Part shown: in pieces, positions 1 to 8,160 of the stretch
Numbering within the stretch: the first letter of the stretch is position 1
Layout: the number at the start of each line of letters is the position of its first letter
Source of the DNA: Serratia nevei
Lineage (GTDB): Bacteria; Pseudomonadota; Gammaproteobacteria; Enterobacterales; Enterobacteriaceae
Reading direction: 5' to 3'
DNA: 64,000 nucleotides
NCBI RefSeq assembly: GCF_024160145.1
Contig: NZ_JAMYWQ010000005.1
Coordinates: 1 to 64,000, forward strand
Notes under the pieces: generated by a model
Told to the model about the DNA's origin: nothing
Seen by the model: only the letters and a program-made list of their open reading frames with translations
The model's database searches: none
Program-made: the position numbers and the translations under genes

Positions 1-1
1 G

Positions 2-46
2 GGTGAGTCGATGCGTAAACTGGCGCAAACCGATCAGACGAGTTAA
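2..46 (+). CDS. possible 3' end of a rightward prophage cargo gene (partial)
   Basis: Fourteen codons are open from the window edge to a TAA at 44-46, ending KLAQTDQTS. This is too short to identify. The place matters: just beyond gene A, P2-like phages carry extra genes (old and tin in P2) in varied orientation. A real gene converging on A would fit, but the open frame could be chance. Confidence 0.2.
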   Translation, partial: GESMRKLAQTDQTS

Positions 47-228
47 AAACAAGAGTAAGAAATAAACAGCGCGAGAAGAGCGATCGGAATCGCCGGAATC
101 ACTGATCGAAATCATCGGAATACACAGTATTAGCTCCAAAATAATCCCCATAATGAATTAATTATCATGTACATACAGTGTGCAGCAATCATGCGCATGA
201 TAGCAAAACATTCATTATCTGGTGATGA
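47..228. other. A-rich noncoding stretch beyond gene A
   Basis: No gene is supported here. The stretch contains short irregular repeats of the type ATCGGAAT/ATCGAAAT at about 90-120. A perfect 14-base palindrome ATCATGCGCATGAT lies at 188-201, just past the stop of A. No T-tract terminator is evident. The function is unknown. Confidence 0.4.
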
Positions 229-2517
229 TTATTGGCTAAAACCCGGCCACTCATCGAGTGGAAGATATGAGAACGGCTGGTCGCCAAATATTATTGTCGC
301 CCCTCGCGTCAAGGCTTTTAGCTCCCAGCGCTCGGCAGTAATGCCATGCTGCGCCAGCTCAAGCCGGATTTGCGGAATCCTTGCTCGTTCTGCCGGTGTC
401 AGACGTGCCGATGGCGCATCGTTCCAAGATTTTTTCCGATTCCGGGCGATTTTTTGGTGATTATCCTTCGTTGACTGCCCCCTTATCGCGTCTCTAAGCG
501 TCTTGGCGACGTCTGCGTCATCCCAGCTAACATCCCCGCTATCAATCAAATTCATCACCGCCGTGACGTACTCAGGCGGTGTATCTTGCATAACTGCGTC
601 TGGCTCTCGCGGAGCCTCCCCACAGTTATTGACAGGACTCCGAGGCGCGCCAGAGGCGCTTTTTAAAGTCAAAGGATCAACGTCAAGGTCAACGGCCTTG
701 CGGACAATGCGCCATTCTGTTGTCCGGGTTTCGTGAATATGACCCACGCCAAGGTGCGGCGCAAAAATGCCGACAACCTTTTGCACCTCTTCGTCATAAG
801 CGTTCGGCTCATCAGCCACCTTGCGCGCAACTCGCACGGTCTGCACGTCGCGCGGGACGTTTGCGCCTCCCTGTCCAGCCATATAGGCGGCAAAATTTCC
901 AGCACTGGCAGCCGCACGCACGGCCTCGACACGCTCGTCAAAAGTTTCAGCAAGGCTGATGTGGCGGAGGCAGGCGGCCCGGCATTCACGATAAGCGCCC
1001 ATGGTAGGGATTCCGATAGCCTTGAACTGAGGGATGCGCCATGTTGACGCCCATGAGGTCACCGCAGCAGCCATATCGCGTAACGGTTTCCCGGTGTCGT
1101 GGTCAATCTGGCCGTCGAGCGCATAACCATCGATATTTTTAGCAATGTATTTAGCGATATACCCCGCCGCGCCGCCCTTATTCATATGCTTGGCTTCAAA
1201 TCGGTTCTTTGCTGCACCGCGCTCATCGCCATCCTCTTTCAATGCATAGCGACGCATGATGTCGATGACGTCCTGACGTTGTTTGCGCTCGCAAAACAGC
1301 ATCATATGCCAGTGCGGCGTCCCGTCATGGTGAGGTTCAACGACACGCATACCGTAAACGCTCAGGCCGTTATCTTTAAACGCGGTGCGCATTTTGCTCC
1401 AGATGCGCACCAGATAACGCTGGCCGTCTTTCGGTGAAAAAGCCTCTGAATCCCAATTGTGGTTAAACTGGACTTTTTCAGCCCCTTCTTTGCCAACAAC
1501 GCGCGTCGGGTGATATTTAGACGGGGTGGTGATAGTGATAAACATGCCGACGTGCCTCTCGCTGGCAGCATATTTTTCTATCCCTGCGATGGTGCTCATC
1601 AGCTCCATGCGGCGGATTTCCGGATTAGAAATGCTCGCCATGACCTTATCAATCAGGTCGACACGTTCACCGGTGGCGACATTCTCCAGATCGCACCCTT
1701 TCAGATAATCCATATTGGCTAACCGCCGGGCCTGCACATCCCTAATCGCCTGCTTGCTCGCGTATGGATATTTCTTTAGGTTTACTTCACCGGCGGCAAT
1801 CAGTAACGCCTCACGCCAGCGTGTGCGCTGCACTTTCAACTGGCGTTCCCACCACTCCGCGTTAGCCAGCCGTGACAAACTGGCAACAGCCGAAGACGCG
1901 TCCAGCTTACCTTTGCAGTATTTTCTCCAGTGCATTGGCGTGATATTAAAGGCTCGCGCCATGCGGGCGATGCGCCCATAAAACACAGCCTGTACGCCGT
2001 TACTCAGCAGTAAAGAATTATCCCCGTCATTGGCGGCGAGAAACTCCTCACAATAGCGGTCATAATTTTGCAGCAACTGCCCAGCGATACGGTCAGCAAA
2101 ACGCCGCAACTCCTTATCTTCCATGCCCGGCAGACGTGCATAATTATCCACCTCAGCCATAAAGCATGGCGAGGCGTTAAGGTTCATCGCATTTTTCTCA
2201 TTAACGATTTCAATGCGCGGCCAGATGCGGCGCTCAAACTGGAGCACAAGCCACTTATTAGCAGCGTGCAGCCCCTGCTCTTTCAGCAAGAAAGAATGAC
2301 GCCCAAGAAAGATACTGCTGAGGAAATGCGGTAAGGCGTGAATTTTACGCAAAACGGCTTGCCCCTGAGCGTATTGCTCACGGGTAAGCGGTCTTTCTTT
2401 CCCAATAGCGGATTTTGGTGCGTTCCATGAATGAACGCCGACGAAGGGCTCGCCGGAAGTTGCTGCAAATGGCGGTGGTGGTGAGGGGGCTATGCGCCCC
2501 CGGGCTGATACAGTCAT
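229..2517 (-). CDS. A: P2-type replication initiation endonuclease gpA
   Basis: This 762-residue protein matches the length and sequence character of P2 gpA. gpA nicks the phage origin and starts rolling-circle replication together with the host Rep helicase. The HUH metal site is visible as PHHDGTPHWH (about residues 395-404). The paired catalytic tyrosines lie in GYIAKY (about 452-457), the two-tyrosine arrangement of this family. The ATG overlaps the stop of the upstream gene (ATGA), so it is the last gene of a translationally coupled leftward early operon. In P2 the origin lies inside A, which probably holds here too. The reading frame is intact, so this prophage may still replicate. Confidence 0.96.
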   Translation of the reverse strand: MTVSARGRIAPSPPPPFAATSGEPFVGVHSWNAPKSAIGKERPLTREQYAQGQAVLRKIHALPHFLSSIFLGRHSFLLKEQGLHAANKWLVLQFERRIWPRIEIVNEKNAMNLNASPCFMAEVDNYARLPGMEDKELRRFADRIAGQLLQNYDRYCEEFLAANDGDNSLLLSNGVQAVFYGRIARMARAFNITPMHWRKYCKGKLDASSAVASLSRLANAEWWERQLKVQRTRWREALLIAAGEVNLKKYPYASKQAIRDVQARRLANMDYLKGCDLENVATGERVDLIDKVMASISNPEIRRMELMSTIAGIEKYAASERHVGMFITITTPSKYHPTRVVGKEGAEKVQFNHNWDSEAFSPKDGQRYLVRIWSKMRTAFKDNGLSVYGMRVVEPHHDGTPHWHMMLFCERKQRQDVIDIMRRYALKEDGDERGAAKNRFEAKHMNKGGAAGYIAKYIAKNIDGYALDGQIDHDTGKPLRDMAAAVTSWASTWRIPQFKAIGIPTMGAYRECRAACLRHISLAETFDERVEAVRAAASAGNFAAYMAGQGGANVPRDVQTVRVARKVADEPNAYDEEVQKVVGIFAPHLGVGHIHETRTTEWRIVRKAVDLDVDPLTLKSASGAPRSPVNNCGEAPREPDAVMQDTPPEYVTAVMNLIDSGDVSWDDADVAKTLRDAIRGQSTKDNHQKIARNRKKSWNDAPSARLTPAERARIPQIRLELAQHGITAERWELKALTRGATIIFGDQPFSYLPLDEWPGFSQ

Positions 2518-2795
2518 TTATCCTCTTTATTTATCGCGGAAAACGCCTCTTGGCACAGCTCGCCAATGCGGCCAATCTCAGCGGCCAAACCTGCGATACT
2601 GGTAACGGTTGAGTCACGGACGTGGTGATGCACCAACCCGGAAACCAACTGCGTGACCGTCGGGTAATAACCGACGGCGTCGAGCCACTCCTCGCCCGCC
2701 TTACCACCGGTTTTAACCAGCTTCTTTTTGTTCAAAATGAACTGATTGGCATCACTGGTGATAACCCAATCCTTACCGACAGGAATGCGCAGCAT
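2514..2795 (-). CDS. P2 orf83-like small protein (DUF5405-type)
   Basis: The protein has 93 residues starting MLRIPVGKDWVI. I chose the internal ATG at 2795 because a GGGGG tract stands about 6 bases before it and it begins 2 bases after the upstream gene ends; the longer open frame would overlap that gene. It resembles the small DUF5405-type proteins of P2-like early operons and is related in pattern to the neighbour at 3016-3315, since both end in a helix like ISELMKESHRIAEL or IAGLAAEIGRIGEL. No function is established for the family. It is part of the A operon and overlaps the start of A by 4 bases. Confidence 0.75.
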   Translation of the reverse strand: MLRIPVGKDWVITSDANQFILNKKKLVKTGGKAGEEWLDAVGYYPTVTQLVSGLVHHHVRDSTVTSIAGLAAEIGRIGELCQEAFSAINKEDK

Positions 2796-2797
2796 GA

Positions 2798-3013
2798 TTA
2801 CCCCCTGAAATGCTTGGTTTGTTGTTCGTGGATGGTCTGGCATGACACGCAACGGGTCACACCGGCAAAGGCTGCACGGCGTGCAGCGGGGATAGCTTGG
2901 TCACACTCTTCACAAATTGACGCAGACACCCCGCCCTTTATGCGCGCAGCATTAACTTGTGCGGCGAGAGTCTCCTGCTGGCGCTGCTGCACCAAGTCCA
3001 TTAAATCCGGCAT
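2798..3013 (-). CDS. TraR/DksA-family zinc-finger protein (P2 orf82-like)
   Basis: This small protein of 71 residues has a C-terminal four-cysteine zinc finger: CEEC at about 34-37 and CVSC at about 55-58, spaced as in TraR/DksA proteins. Phage members of the family, such as P2 Orf82, are short and lack the long DksA coiled coil. TraR itself binds RNA polymerase through the secondary channel and mimics DksA plus ppGpp. Whether this homologue does so is inference. It lies in the coupled leftward early operon, 2 bases from each neighbour. Confidence 0.88.
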   Translation of the reverse strand: MPDLMDLVQQRQQETLAAQVNAARIKGGVSASICEECDQAIPAARRAAFAGVTRCVSCQTIHEQQTKHFRG

Positions 3014-3015
3014 CG

Positions 3016-3315
3016 TTATTGCTCCGATTCACTATTCAGTTTATTGAGTACCTGCTGAGCTAATTCTGCGATGCGATGCGACTCCTTCATCAGCTCGCTA
3101 ATACTGGTAATGGTTTTAAGAAAAACGCCGCGCTTTACCGACAAATTAATAAGGTCAGCAACCAGCTTTAACTCATTCGAGTAAATAGCTCTGGTCTGGT
3201 AATATTTTTCTTTTGTCTCTTTATCTGTTTTTACTTCGGCTAAAATAAAATCGCCCTCATCCATTTTCACGATGGCGAATACGTTATTAATTTCCACATA
3301 CTCCCGCTCAACCAT
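3016..3315 (-). CDS. P2 orf81-like small protein (DUF5405-type)
   Basis: The protein is 99 residues, acidic to neutral, with no membrane segment or recognised catalytic motif. Its N-terminal half looks like a small beta-rich fold (EINNVFAIVKMDEGDFILAEV). The C-terminal half is helical, with TSISELMKESHRIAEL resembling the end of the product of 2514-2795. The two genes may be diverged copies. Its start overlaps the end of the gene before it by 8 bases. Expression is expected with the early operon; the role is unknown. Confidence 0.75.
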   Translation of the reverse strand: MVEREYVEINNVFAIVKMDEGDFILAEVKTDKETKEKYYQTRAIYSNELKLVADLINLSVKRGVFLKTITSISELMKESHRIAELAQQVLNKLNSESEQ

Positions 3316-3565
3316 GCTTCAACTCCTGCTTGTGCGCCTGTCCTTCGTGGTCAAACTTCTCCGACTCCTGACGCAACAGCTCGATGATTTCCACACATGA
3401 GAGATGATTAACCGCCGCATGAGTCGCCAAACGGTCAAGGTGAGAGGAGAAACTAACGGCCGCATCTGCCTTTGCTTCCGCACGAGCGTTGTTCAGCATG
3501 AAGTTACGCAAATCTGCATCAGCCTTATTTCGCATTTCTTGGCCAACGGTTTTATACATGTGCAT
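3308..3565 (-). CDS. P2 orf80-like small protein (DUF2732-type)
   Basis: The protein has 85 residues from the ATG at 3565, which is preceded by GGAG at a good spacing; a longer in-frame start at 3598 lacks such a site. It is an alpha-helical, charged protein (MRNKADADLRNFMLNNARAE) that resembles the DUF2732 proteins found between B and the TraR-like gene in P2-like phages. No function is assigned to the family. It overlaps the next gene by 8 bases, which indicates translational coupling. Confidence 0.75.
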   Translation of the reverse strand: MHMYKTVGQEMRNKADADLRNFMLNNARAEAKADAAVSFSSHLDRLATHAAVNHLSCVEIIELLRQESEKFDHEGQAHKQELKHG

Positions 3566-3628
3566 AGAGAACTCCAGATAAAAGGATGCCCGACGCAATC
3601 AAGCGCCTTTAAATTTAAAGCGAGTTAA

Positions 3629-4129
3629 TTAATGAAAATACGCTTCAGGTTTAACTGACGTTAATATGGTTGGTGCATATTCGAATAAATTAAACAGCTC
3701 ACGCAGCGCCCTGAATAACTCCTCGCGCCATTTACAGGACTCATCATCAATACGCCAGTACGGCTGATTAAACTCGACCTCAGTTAACCCGGCATGTAGG
3801 AATAAAGTGCGGCGCTGGCTTATGGTTAATCGGCCAATGAATCCAGATTTACTGATACCGTGCTTACGATAAGTAGCGAAAGCGCTGCGAAGTTCATCAA
3901 TGGCGCACACAAGACGCTCGCGCTCGCTGTCATTCATTTCCTCTAATCGCATAACAGCATACCGCTGTTTTAACTGCGCATGGAAACAGATGGTCAGGCG
4001 CTCGCGCTCCATCATCTGATTATAAAAATCGCAGGTGCTTCTCCAGCGAGGGGCGGCGAGGCGCTCCCCAACCAAAGCACGCAGCCCGGCGGGCTGGTTG
4101 CGAACAATACCGGCGGTGATAGCTGTCAT
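3629..4129 (-). CDS. B: P2-type replication protein gpB
   Basis: This 166-residue protein has the same length as P2 gpB and the same opening pattern (TAITAGIVRNQPAG) and body (RSTCDFYNQMMERERLT). P2 gpB is needed for lagging-strand synthesis and interacts with the host DnaB helicase; that role is transferred by family. The ATG overlaps the stop of the preceding gene as ATGA. About 60 bases separate its end from the next gene, which then has its own ribosome binding site. Confidence 0.88.
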   Translation of the reverse strand: MTAITAGIVRNQPAGLRALVGERLAAPRWRSTCDFYNQMMERERLTICFHAQLKQRYAVMRLEEMNDSERERLVCAIDELRSAFATYRKHGISKSGFIGRLTISQRRTLFLHAGLTEVEFNQPYWRIDDESCKWREELFRALRELFNLFEYAPTILTSVKPEAYFH

Positions 4130-4305
4130 TTTGAAAAACCCCGCATTGCTGATTTGATGGAGGAGATCCAGCGGCTGGCCGAGCGTGTACGAATAACGAT
4201 TCCTTTCCGGCCTTTACCGTGGGTGATGGTGATATCAAGCTTGCGCCCGGTTTGGTGGTTCCAGAGCAGCGAGGCGATTGATATAGGTTGCGGATTAGGC
4301 TGCAT
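4126..4305 (-). CDS. small basic protein in the P2 orf78 position (possibly Fil-like)
   Basis: This basic protein of 59 residues starts at the ATG at 4305 (MQPNPQPISIASLLWN). It overlaps the end of cox by 11 bases and the start of B by 4 bases. Its place between cox and B is that of P2 orf78. The sequence (SIASLLWNHQTGRKLDITITHGKGRKG) is reminiscent of the DUF2724 or Fil family, named for causing filamentation when overproduced in some P2-like phages. That match is from memory and uncertain. A start further upstream (4383) would lie inside cox and is less likely. Confidence 0.5.
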   Translation of the reverse strand: MQPNPQPISIASLLWNHQTGRKLDITITHGKGRKGIVIRTRSASRWISSIKSAMRGFSK

Positions 4306-4657
4306 TATAGCTGCGCCCCCTACCCGGCTTACTGGTGCTGATACGGTCTTTCCACCCGTGCCATTCTTCTGCCGCATCTTCAACCAGCTGATCAGCGTAC
4401 TTGTCCCACTCTTTGCGGTTAACCCACAACTCAGCTTTGCTACCCGGTTTCAACGGGTCAGCCATGTAAAACGCAGGGAGTTTCCCTGCTTTAGCCATCG
4501 CAACGATGGCCGCCGGAGTTTTTCCCACATAAAGAGCGAAACCCTCTTTCGATAAAAGTGCAGACGGTTGTGGAGAGAGGGAAATAGCTCGTTTTTTACC
4601 GCCTATATTCGTATCGGTTTCGTCTTCCTGAGTATTGGTTTTAGCTTCGTCACGCAT
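4295..4657 (-). CDS. cox: Cox excisionase/repressor of the P2 type
   Basis: The protein has 120 residues, longer than the 91 of P2 Cox because of an N-terminal extension of about 30 polar residues. The core (about 33-92) has the winged-helix pattern of Cox: a helix-turn-helix around FALYVGKTPAAIVAMAKAGK followed by KLPAFYMADP and AELWVNRKEW. In P2, Cox represses the C promoter, promotes excision and is the first early gene. A GGAGG stands about 7 bases before the ATG. It is divergent from C across a 105-base control region. Confidence 0.85.
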   Translation of the reverse strand: MRDEAKTNTQEDETDTNIGGKKRAISLSPQPSALLSKEGFALYVGKTPAAIVAMAKAGKLPAFYMADPLKPGSKAELWVNRKEWDKYADQLVEDAAEEWHGWKDRISTSKPGRGRSYNAA

Positions 4658-4693
4658 TTGCTATCCTCCGCGTAGGTTTACATACTTTCTATG

Positions 4694-4711
4694 TAGAACC
4701 ACTTAGAACCA
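4694..4711. promoter_or_regulatory. candidate C repressor operator: two direct TAGAACCA repeats
   Basis: TAGAACCA occurs at 4694-4701 and again at 4704-4711, one helical turn apart, midway between the divergent cox and C starts. P2-family C repressors bind short direct repeats with helical-turn spacing that overlap the early promoter, so this is a good operator candidate. An inverted repeat AGCCA...TGGCT (4711-4729) adjoins it. Confidence 0.5.
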
Positions 4712-4762
4712 GCCAAGTCACACATGGCTGCATTGAATTTACGCACAAGATAGTGAGATTAA

Positions 4763-5068
4763 ATGCAAGTGTCAATATCGATAGCAGAGAAGATAAAACT
4801 CATCCGAGAATCAGAACGACTAACCCAACGCCAAATGGCTGAATTAATTGGAATTCCTCATGGTTCATTCTTTCAATACGAACAAGGACGCAGTAAACCC
4901 GGCTTAGAAGCCACTATAAAAATTTTCCAACATCCACAATTCCGTAAGTATCGAGACTGGTTCATGTTTGATGAGGTTAACCCCGAGGCCGGTCAAGTTG
5001 CACCGGCTCTCGCACACTTTGGGCAAGACTCAACAACATCACCCCAATCCGGCCAAAAGAGTGGCTAA
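4763..5068 (+). CDS. C: P2-type immunity repressor C
   Basis: The protein has 101 residues and is clearly of the P2 C type (99 residues). A helix-turn-helix spans about residues 18-40 (TQRQMAELIGIPHGSFFQYE). The C-terminal part, VAPALAHFGQDSTTSP, is nearly identical in pattern to P2 C. It keeps the early promoter off and maintains lysogeny; unlike lambda CI it has no self-cleavage domain, so the prophage should not respond to SOS through C. The operator candidates are just upstream. int follows 66 bases downstream on the same strand, which suggests co-transcription. Confidence 0.93.
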   Translation: MQVSISIAEKIKLIRESERLTQRQMAELIGIPHGSFFQYEQGRSKPGLEATIKIFQHPQFRKYRDWFMFDEVNPEAGQVAPALAHFGQDSTTSPQSGQKSG

Positions 5069-5134
5069 CTGTTTATAAAGAATACATTTTCACAATTTAT
5101 TTCCAAGACGACGAATACGTCGGAGGGCTGTCTT

Positions 5135-6121
5135 ATGTCGATTAAGAAGCTCGATGATGGTCGTTATGAAGTGGACGTTAGGCCGCAGGGTTCCGAAGGG
5201 AAACGGATCAGGCGGAAGTTCGACAGTAAGGGTGAGGCATCCGTTTTTGAGCGTCACATACTGGTCAACTATCACAAGAAGGATTGGCTGGAAAAACCAG
5301 CAGACCGTCGCAAGCTAACCGCCCTGCTCGATCTCTGGTGGGTGTTCCACGGTAAAAGCCATAACCGTGGTGAAATCGAGCGCGGCAGGCTTACCGCTAT
5401 CATGGCCATACTGGCAGAAATGGGCGTGGTGCGAGCTGACCAACTGACCAAAAAAGCGATATTGAATTATCGCGTCCACATGCTCAATGAAGGGTTGAAA
5501 GCATCAAGTGTAAACCGCCACCACGCGATATTGAGCGGGATGTTTACTAAGCTGATTGAAGCGGAAGAGTATCATTCCGAACACCCGTTCAAAGGGATAA
5601 AGCAGCTTAAAGAGGCTCAAACCGAAATGGCGTTCCTCTCGATTGAGGAAATCAGCACTCTTATTGATCTGCTCGACGGTGACGATCGCAAAGCTGTATT
5701 AGTCTGTTTAGCTACTGGTGGACGTTGGGGTGAAGTTGCCACATTGAAGGGTGAACACATCATAAACAATATGCTGACGTTTATGAAAACGAAGAACGGC
5801 AAACGACGCACTATCCCAGTGTCGGACGAGTTAATACGTCAGGTGAAAGTAAAGACTACCGGTCCGCTTTACGCACCTAACTATGACAACGTCCGCAACG
5901 TCTTGAGAAAGATGAAACCGGATTTGCCAGAAGGTCAGGCCGTTCATGTGTTCCGGCATACTTTCGCCACACACTTTATGATGAATGGAGGAAACATAAT
6001 CACTTTACAGCGGATTTTGGGGCATTCAAAAATACAGCAAACCATGATTTACGCACACTTTGCACCGGACTTCTTGCAGGATGCTGTAACACTAAATCCG
6101 CTCAATGGAGTGTCCATATAA
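5135..6121 (+). CDS. int: P2-family tyrosine integrase
   Basis: This 328-residue site-specific recombinase starts at an ATG preceded by GGAGG. It has the N-terminal arm-binding segment (MSIKKLDDGRYEVDVRP), a core-binding domain (about 55-160) and a C-terminal catalytic domain. The active-site set is present: R197 (GGRWGE), a lysine near 220, H271 and R274 (HVFRHTFATH), H297 (ILGHSK) and Y306 (MIYAHF). It follows the repressor gene C. The gene is complete, and its stop is 46 bases from the pflA start, so it is placed as expected at one end of the prophage. Integrases of this family need Cox for excision. Confidence 0.95.
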   Translation: MSIKKLDDGRYEVDVRPQGSEGKRIRRKFDSKGEASVFERHILVNYHKKDWLEKPADRRKLTALLDLWWVFHGKSHNRGEIERGRLTAIMAILAEMGVVRADQLTKKAILNYRVHMLNEGLKASSVNRHHAILSGMFTKLIEAEEYHSEHPFKGIKQLKEAQTEMAFLSIEEISTLIDLLDGDDRKAVLVCLATGGRWGEVATLKGEHIINNMLTFMKTKNGKRRTIPVSDELIRQVKVKTTGPLYAPNYDNVRNVLRKMKPDLPEGQAVHVFRHTFATHFMMNGGNIITLQRILGHSKIQQTMIYAHFAPDFLQDAVTLNPLNGVSI

Positions 6122-6230
6122 TGTCCACCAAACAGCACTAATTAGCACTATTTGAGACTATGCAGATATGACAACAGATTGTATTACAAAGAATTTCCCT
6201 GCTACCGAGGGGGAGCGAAAGTCAGTAACT
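6122..6230. other. attR: probable attachment-site region (int side) at the pflA 5' end
   Basis: Phage sequence gives way to host sequence somewhere between the int stop and the conserved part of pflA. Two direct repeats AGCACTA (6134-6140 and 6144-6150), one helical turn apart, look like integrase arm sites. The core cannot be fixed because the other end of the prophage is outside the window. Confidence 0.55.
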
Positions 6231-6959
6231 GGTCGCATCCACTCCTTCGAATCCTGCGGCACCGTCGACGGGCCCGGGATCCGCTTTATCGTCTTCTTCC
6301 AGGGCTGCCTGATGCGCTGCCTCTATTGCCATAACCGCGACACCTGGGACACCCACGGCGGCAAGGAAGTGACCGTCGAAGAGCTGATGAAAGACGCGGT
6401 AGCCTATCGCCACTTCATGAACGCCTCCGGCGGCGGCGTGACGGCGTCCGGCGGCGAGGCGATCCTGCAGGCTGAATTCGTGCGCGACTGGTTCCGCGCC
6501 TGCCATGCCGAAGGCATCAATACCTGCCTGGACACCAATGGCTTCGTGCGCCGCTACGATCCGGTGATCGACGAGCTGCTGGACACCACCGATCTGGTGA
6601 TGCTGGATCTGAAACAGATGAACGACGAGATCCACCAGAACCTGGTCGGCGTCTCCAACCACCGCACGCTGGAATTCGCTCGCTACCTGGCGAAGCGCAA
6701 TCAACGCACCTGGATCCGCTATGTGGTAGTGCCGGGTTGGTCAGACGACGATAAGTCGGCGCACCTGCTGGGCGAGTTCACCCAAGACATGACCAACATC
6801 GAGAAAATCGAGCTGCTGCCCTACCACGAACTGGGCAAGCACAAATGGATAGCGATGGGGGAAGAGTACAAGCTGGACGGCGTACACCCGCCGAAGGCCG
6901 AGACCATGGATCGCGTCAAAGGCATCCTGGAAAGCTACGGCCACAAAGTCATTTACTGA
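6168..6959 (+). CDS. pflA: pyruvate formate-lyase activating enzyme
   Basis: This radical SAM enzyme generates the glycyl radical of pyruvate formate-lyase under anaerobic conditions. The cluster motif C47-x3-C51-x2-C54 (CLMRCLYC) is intact, and the body matches enteric PflA to its end. With the ATG at 6168 the protein has 263 residues, about 18 more than the 246 of E. coli PflA. The extra N-terminus ([18 protein letters not shown]) precedes the conserved [13 protein letters not shown] strong purine tract AGGGGGAG (about 6208-6215) lies just before codon AAG at 6219, where E. coli PflA has its ATG. The native start may have been altered, or the longer form may be normal for this genus. The gene is cut off from pflB by the prophage. 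Confidence 0.93.
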   Translation: MTTDCITKNFPATEGERKSVTGRIHSFESCGTVDGPGIRFIVFFQGCLMRCLYCHNRDTWDTHGGKEVTVEELMKDAVAYRHFMNASGGGVTASGGEAILQAEFVRDWFRACHAEGINTCLDTNGFVRRYDPVIDELLDTTDLVMLDLKQMNDEIHQNLVGVSNHRTLEFARYLAKRNQRTWIRYVVVPGWSDDDKSAHLLGEFTQDMTNIEKIELLPYHELGKHKWIAMGEEYKLDGVHPPKAETMDRVKGILESYGHKVIY

Positions 6960-6975
6960 TTGGCGCAGCGCCAAA

Positions 6976-7004
6976 GAAAAACCGGCTCATGGCCGGTTTT
7001 TTTT
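6976..7004. terminator. bidirectional terminator between pflA and ycaD
   Basis: The stem AAACCGGC...GCCGGTTT is flanked by A and T tracts, so it can serve both the rightward pflA and the leftward ycaD transcript. A second small hairpin (TTGGCGCAGCGCCAA) sits just before it at 6960-6974. Confidence 0.85.
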
Positions 7005-7008
7005 ATGC

Positions 7009-8160
7009 TCAGGCGGCGGCGAACGGCGTGTGATGGTGATCCGGCTTCTGCTTCTTCAGCAGCATCAGCAGGTAAACCAGCGCCACGGCGGCGATCATCA
7101 CGAACAGCACGCGATCGGAGTAGTTTTGCATCAGCAGCGCCGTCATCGACGGGCCCAGCAGGCTGCCGATGGTGTAACTCATCAGGAGCGCCTGGTTCAT
7201 CGCCACCAACTCGTGCGGCAGCGCCTTCTCACAGGCCCAGGACATCGCCACCGGGTACAGGGTAAAGCCGGCGCAGCCGAGGATGAACAGCGAAGGCGCC
7301 ATGGCGTAGTTACCGAGCATCGCCACGCTGGCGAGGATCACCACGAACACCTGAATGCGCAGCACCAGCAGGCGCCCGTAGCGATCGGCCAGGCGACCGA
7401 CCGGCCATTGGCCGACGATGCCGGAGCTGACCAACAGTGCCATCCAGTAACCGACGTTGGCATCGCTCATGCCCTGATGAGAGAGGTACAGCGGCATCAG
7501 GCCGTACAGCGAACCGAGCACGATGCCGGAGATGATGCAGCCATTGATGCCAAGGCGTGCGCTGCGGCGTCTCAGCATTGTCCACACCGCCGCCTGCTGC
7601 GGCTCGTCTTCATGGCGGTTGACCCGCGCAAACAGCATCGGCAACATCGCGCTGATCACAATGGCGGTCACCCACGGCACCACGTGTAGCAATTCCGTCG
7701 AGGTCATGCTCAACAGCAATTGGCCGGTCACCGTACCGAGGTAATAGACAATCATATAGGCCGCCAGCAGCTGGCCACGGTTGCTTAGATTGCCGCTGCG
7801 CAACAGCGCGCTTTCCACGATCACCCAGATCCAGGCGCAGCCGACGCCGGCGAAGAAGCGCCAGCCCAGCCAGCTCCAAAAATCGATCGACAGCACCATA
7901 CCAGCGGTTGCGGCGGCGAACACCAGACAAGAAAGATGATAGCTGCGGGTAAAGCCGACGCGCTGGATCAGTTTGCCCGCCACCAGCGTGCCCAACAGGT
8001 TGCCGCTGAAATAAGAGGAGCTGACCATTCCCACCTGCCAGGTCGACAGCTGAGCATGGGTTAACCAAAGAGGCACGAGCGTATTCAAAACGGCAATAGA
8101 TACCGTGAGCAGCAAGAGGCCGCAGAGCAATAAGAGCACCGGGCGGGAGTATGCGGACAT
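7009..8160 (-). CDS. ycaD: MFS transporter YcaD
   Basis: This 383-residue inner-membrane protein has about twelve hydrophobic segments and the look of E. coli YcaD over its whole length, including [17 protein letters not shown] and [18 protein letters not shown]. It belongs to the major facilitator superfamily. The loop-2 motif reads [14 protein letters not shown], and its repeat in the second half reads GRLADRYGR. The substrate is not known. In E. coli ycaD also lies near pflA, though with other genes between them. It is transcribed alone, convergent with pflA. Confidence 0.92.
   Translation of the reverse strand: MSAYSRPVLLLLCGLLLLTVSIAVLNTLVPLWLTHAQLSTWQVGMVSSSYFSGNLLGTLVAGKLIQRVGFTRSYHLSCLVFAAATAGMVLSIDFWSWLGWRFFAGVGCAWIWVIVESALLRSGNLSNRGQLLAAYMIVYYLGTVTGQLLLSMTSTELLHVVPWVTAIVISAMLPMLFARVNRHEDEPQQAAVWTMLRRRSARLGINGCIISGIVLGSLYGLMPLYLSHQGMSDANVGYWMALLVSSGIVGQWPVGRLADRYGRLLVLRIQVFVVILASVAMLGNYAMAPSLFILGCAGFTLYPVAMSWACEKALPHELVAMNQALLMSYTIGSLLGPSMTALLMQNYSDRVLFVMIAAVALVYLLMLLKKQKPDHHHTPFAAA

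Larger units (their letters stand above)
1..6165. mobile_element. P2-like prophage, early/lysogeny end (continues left of window)
   Basis: The order A - orf83 - orf82 - orf81 - orf80 - B - orf78/fil - cox (all leftward), then C and int (rightward), is the P2 early region. Protein lengths are also close to P2 (A about 761, B 166, C about 99, int about 337). The int end lies beside host pflA, so one attachment site is here; ogr and the structural genes should lie left of the window. No gene in this part is visibly broken. Confidence 0.93.
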
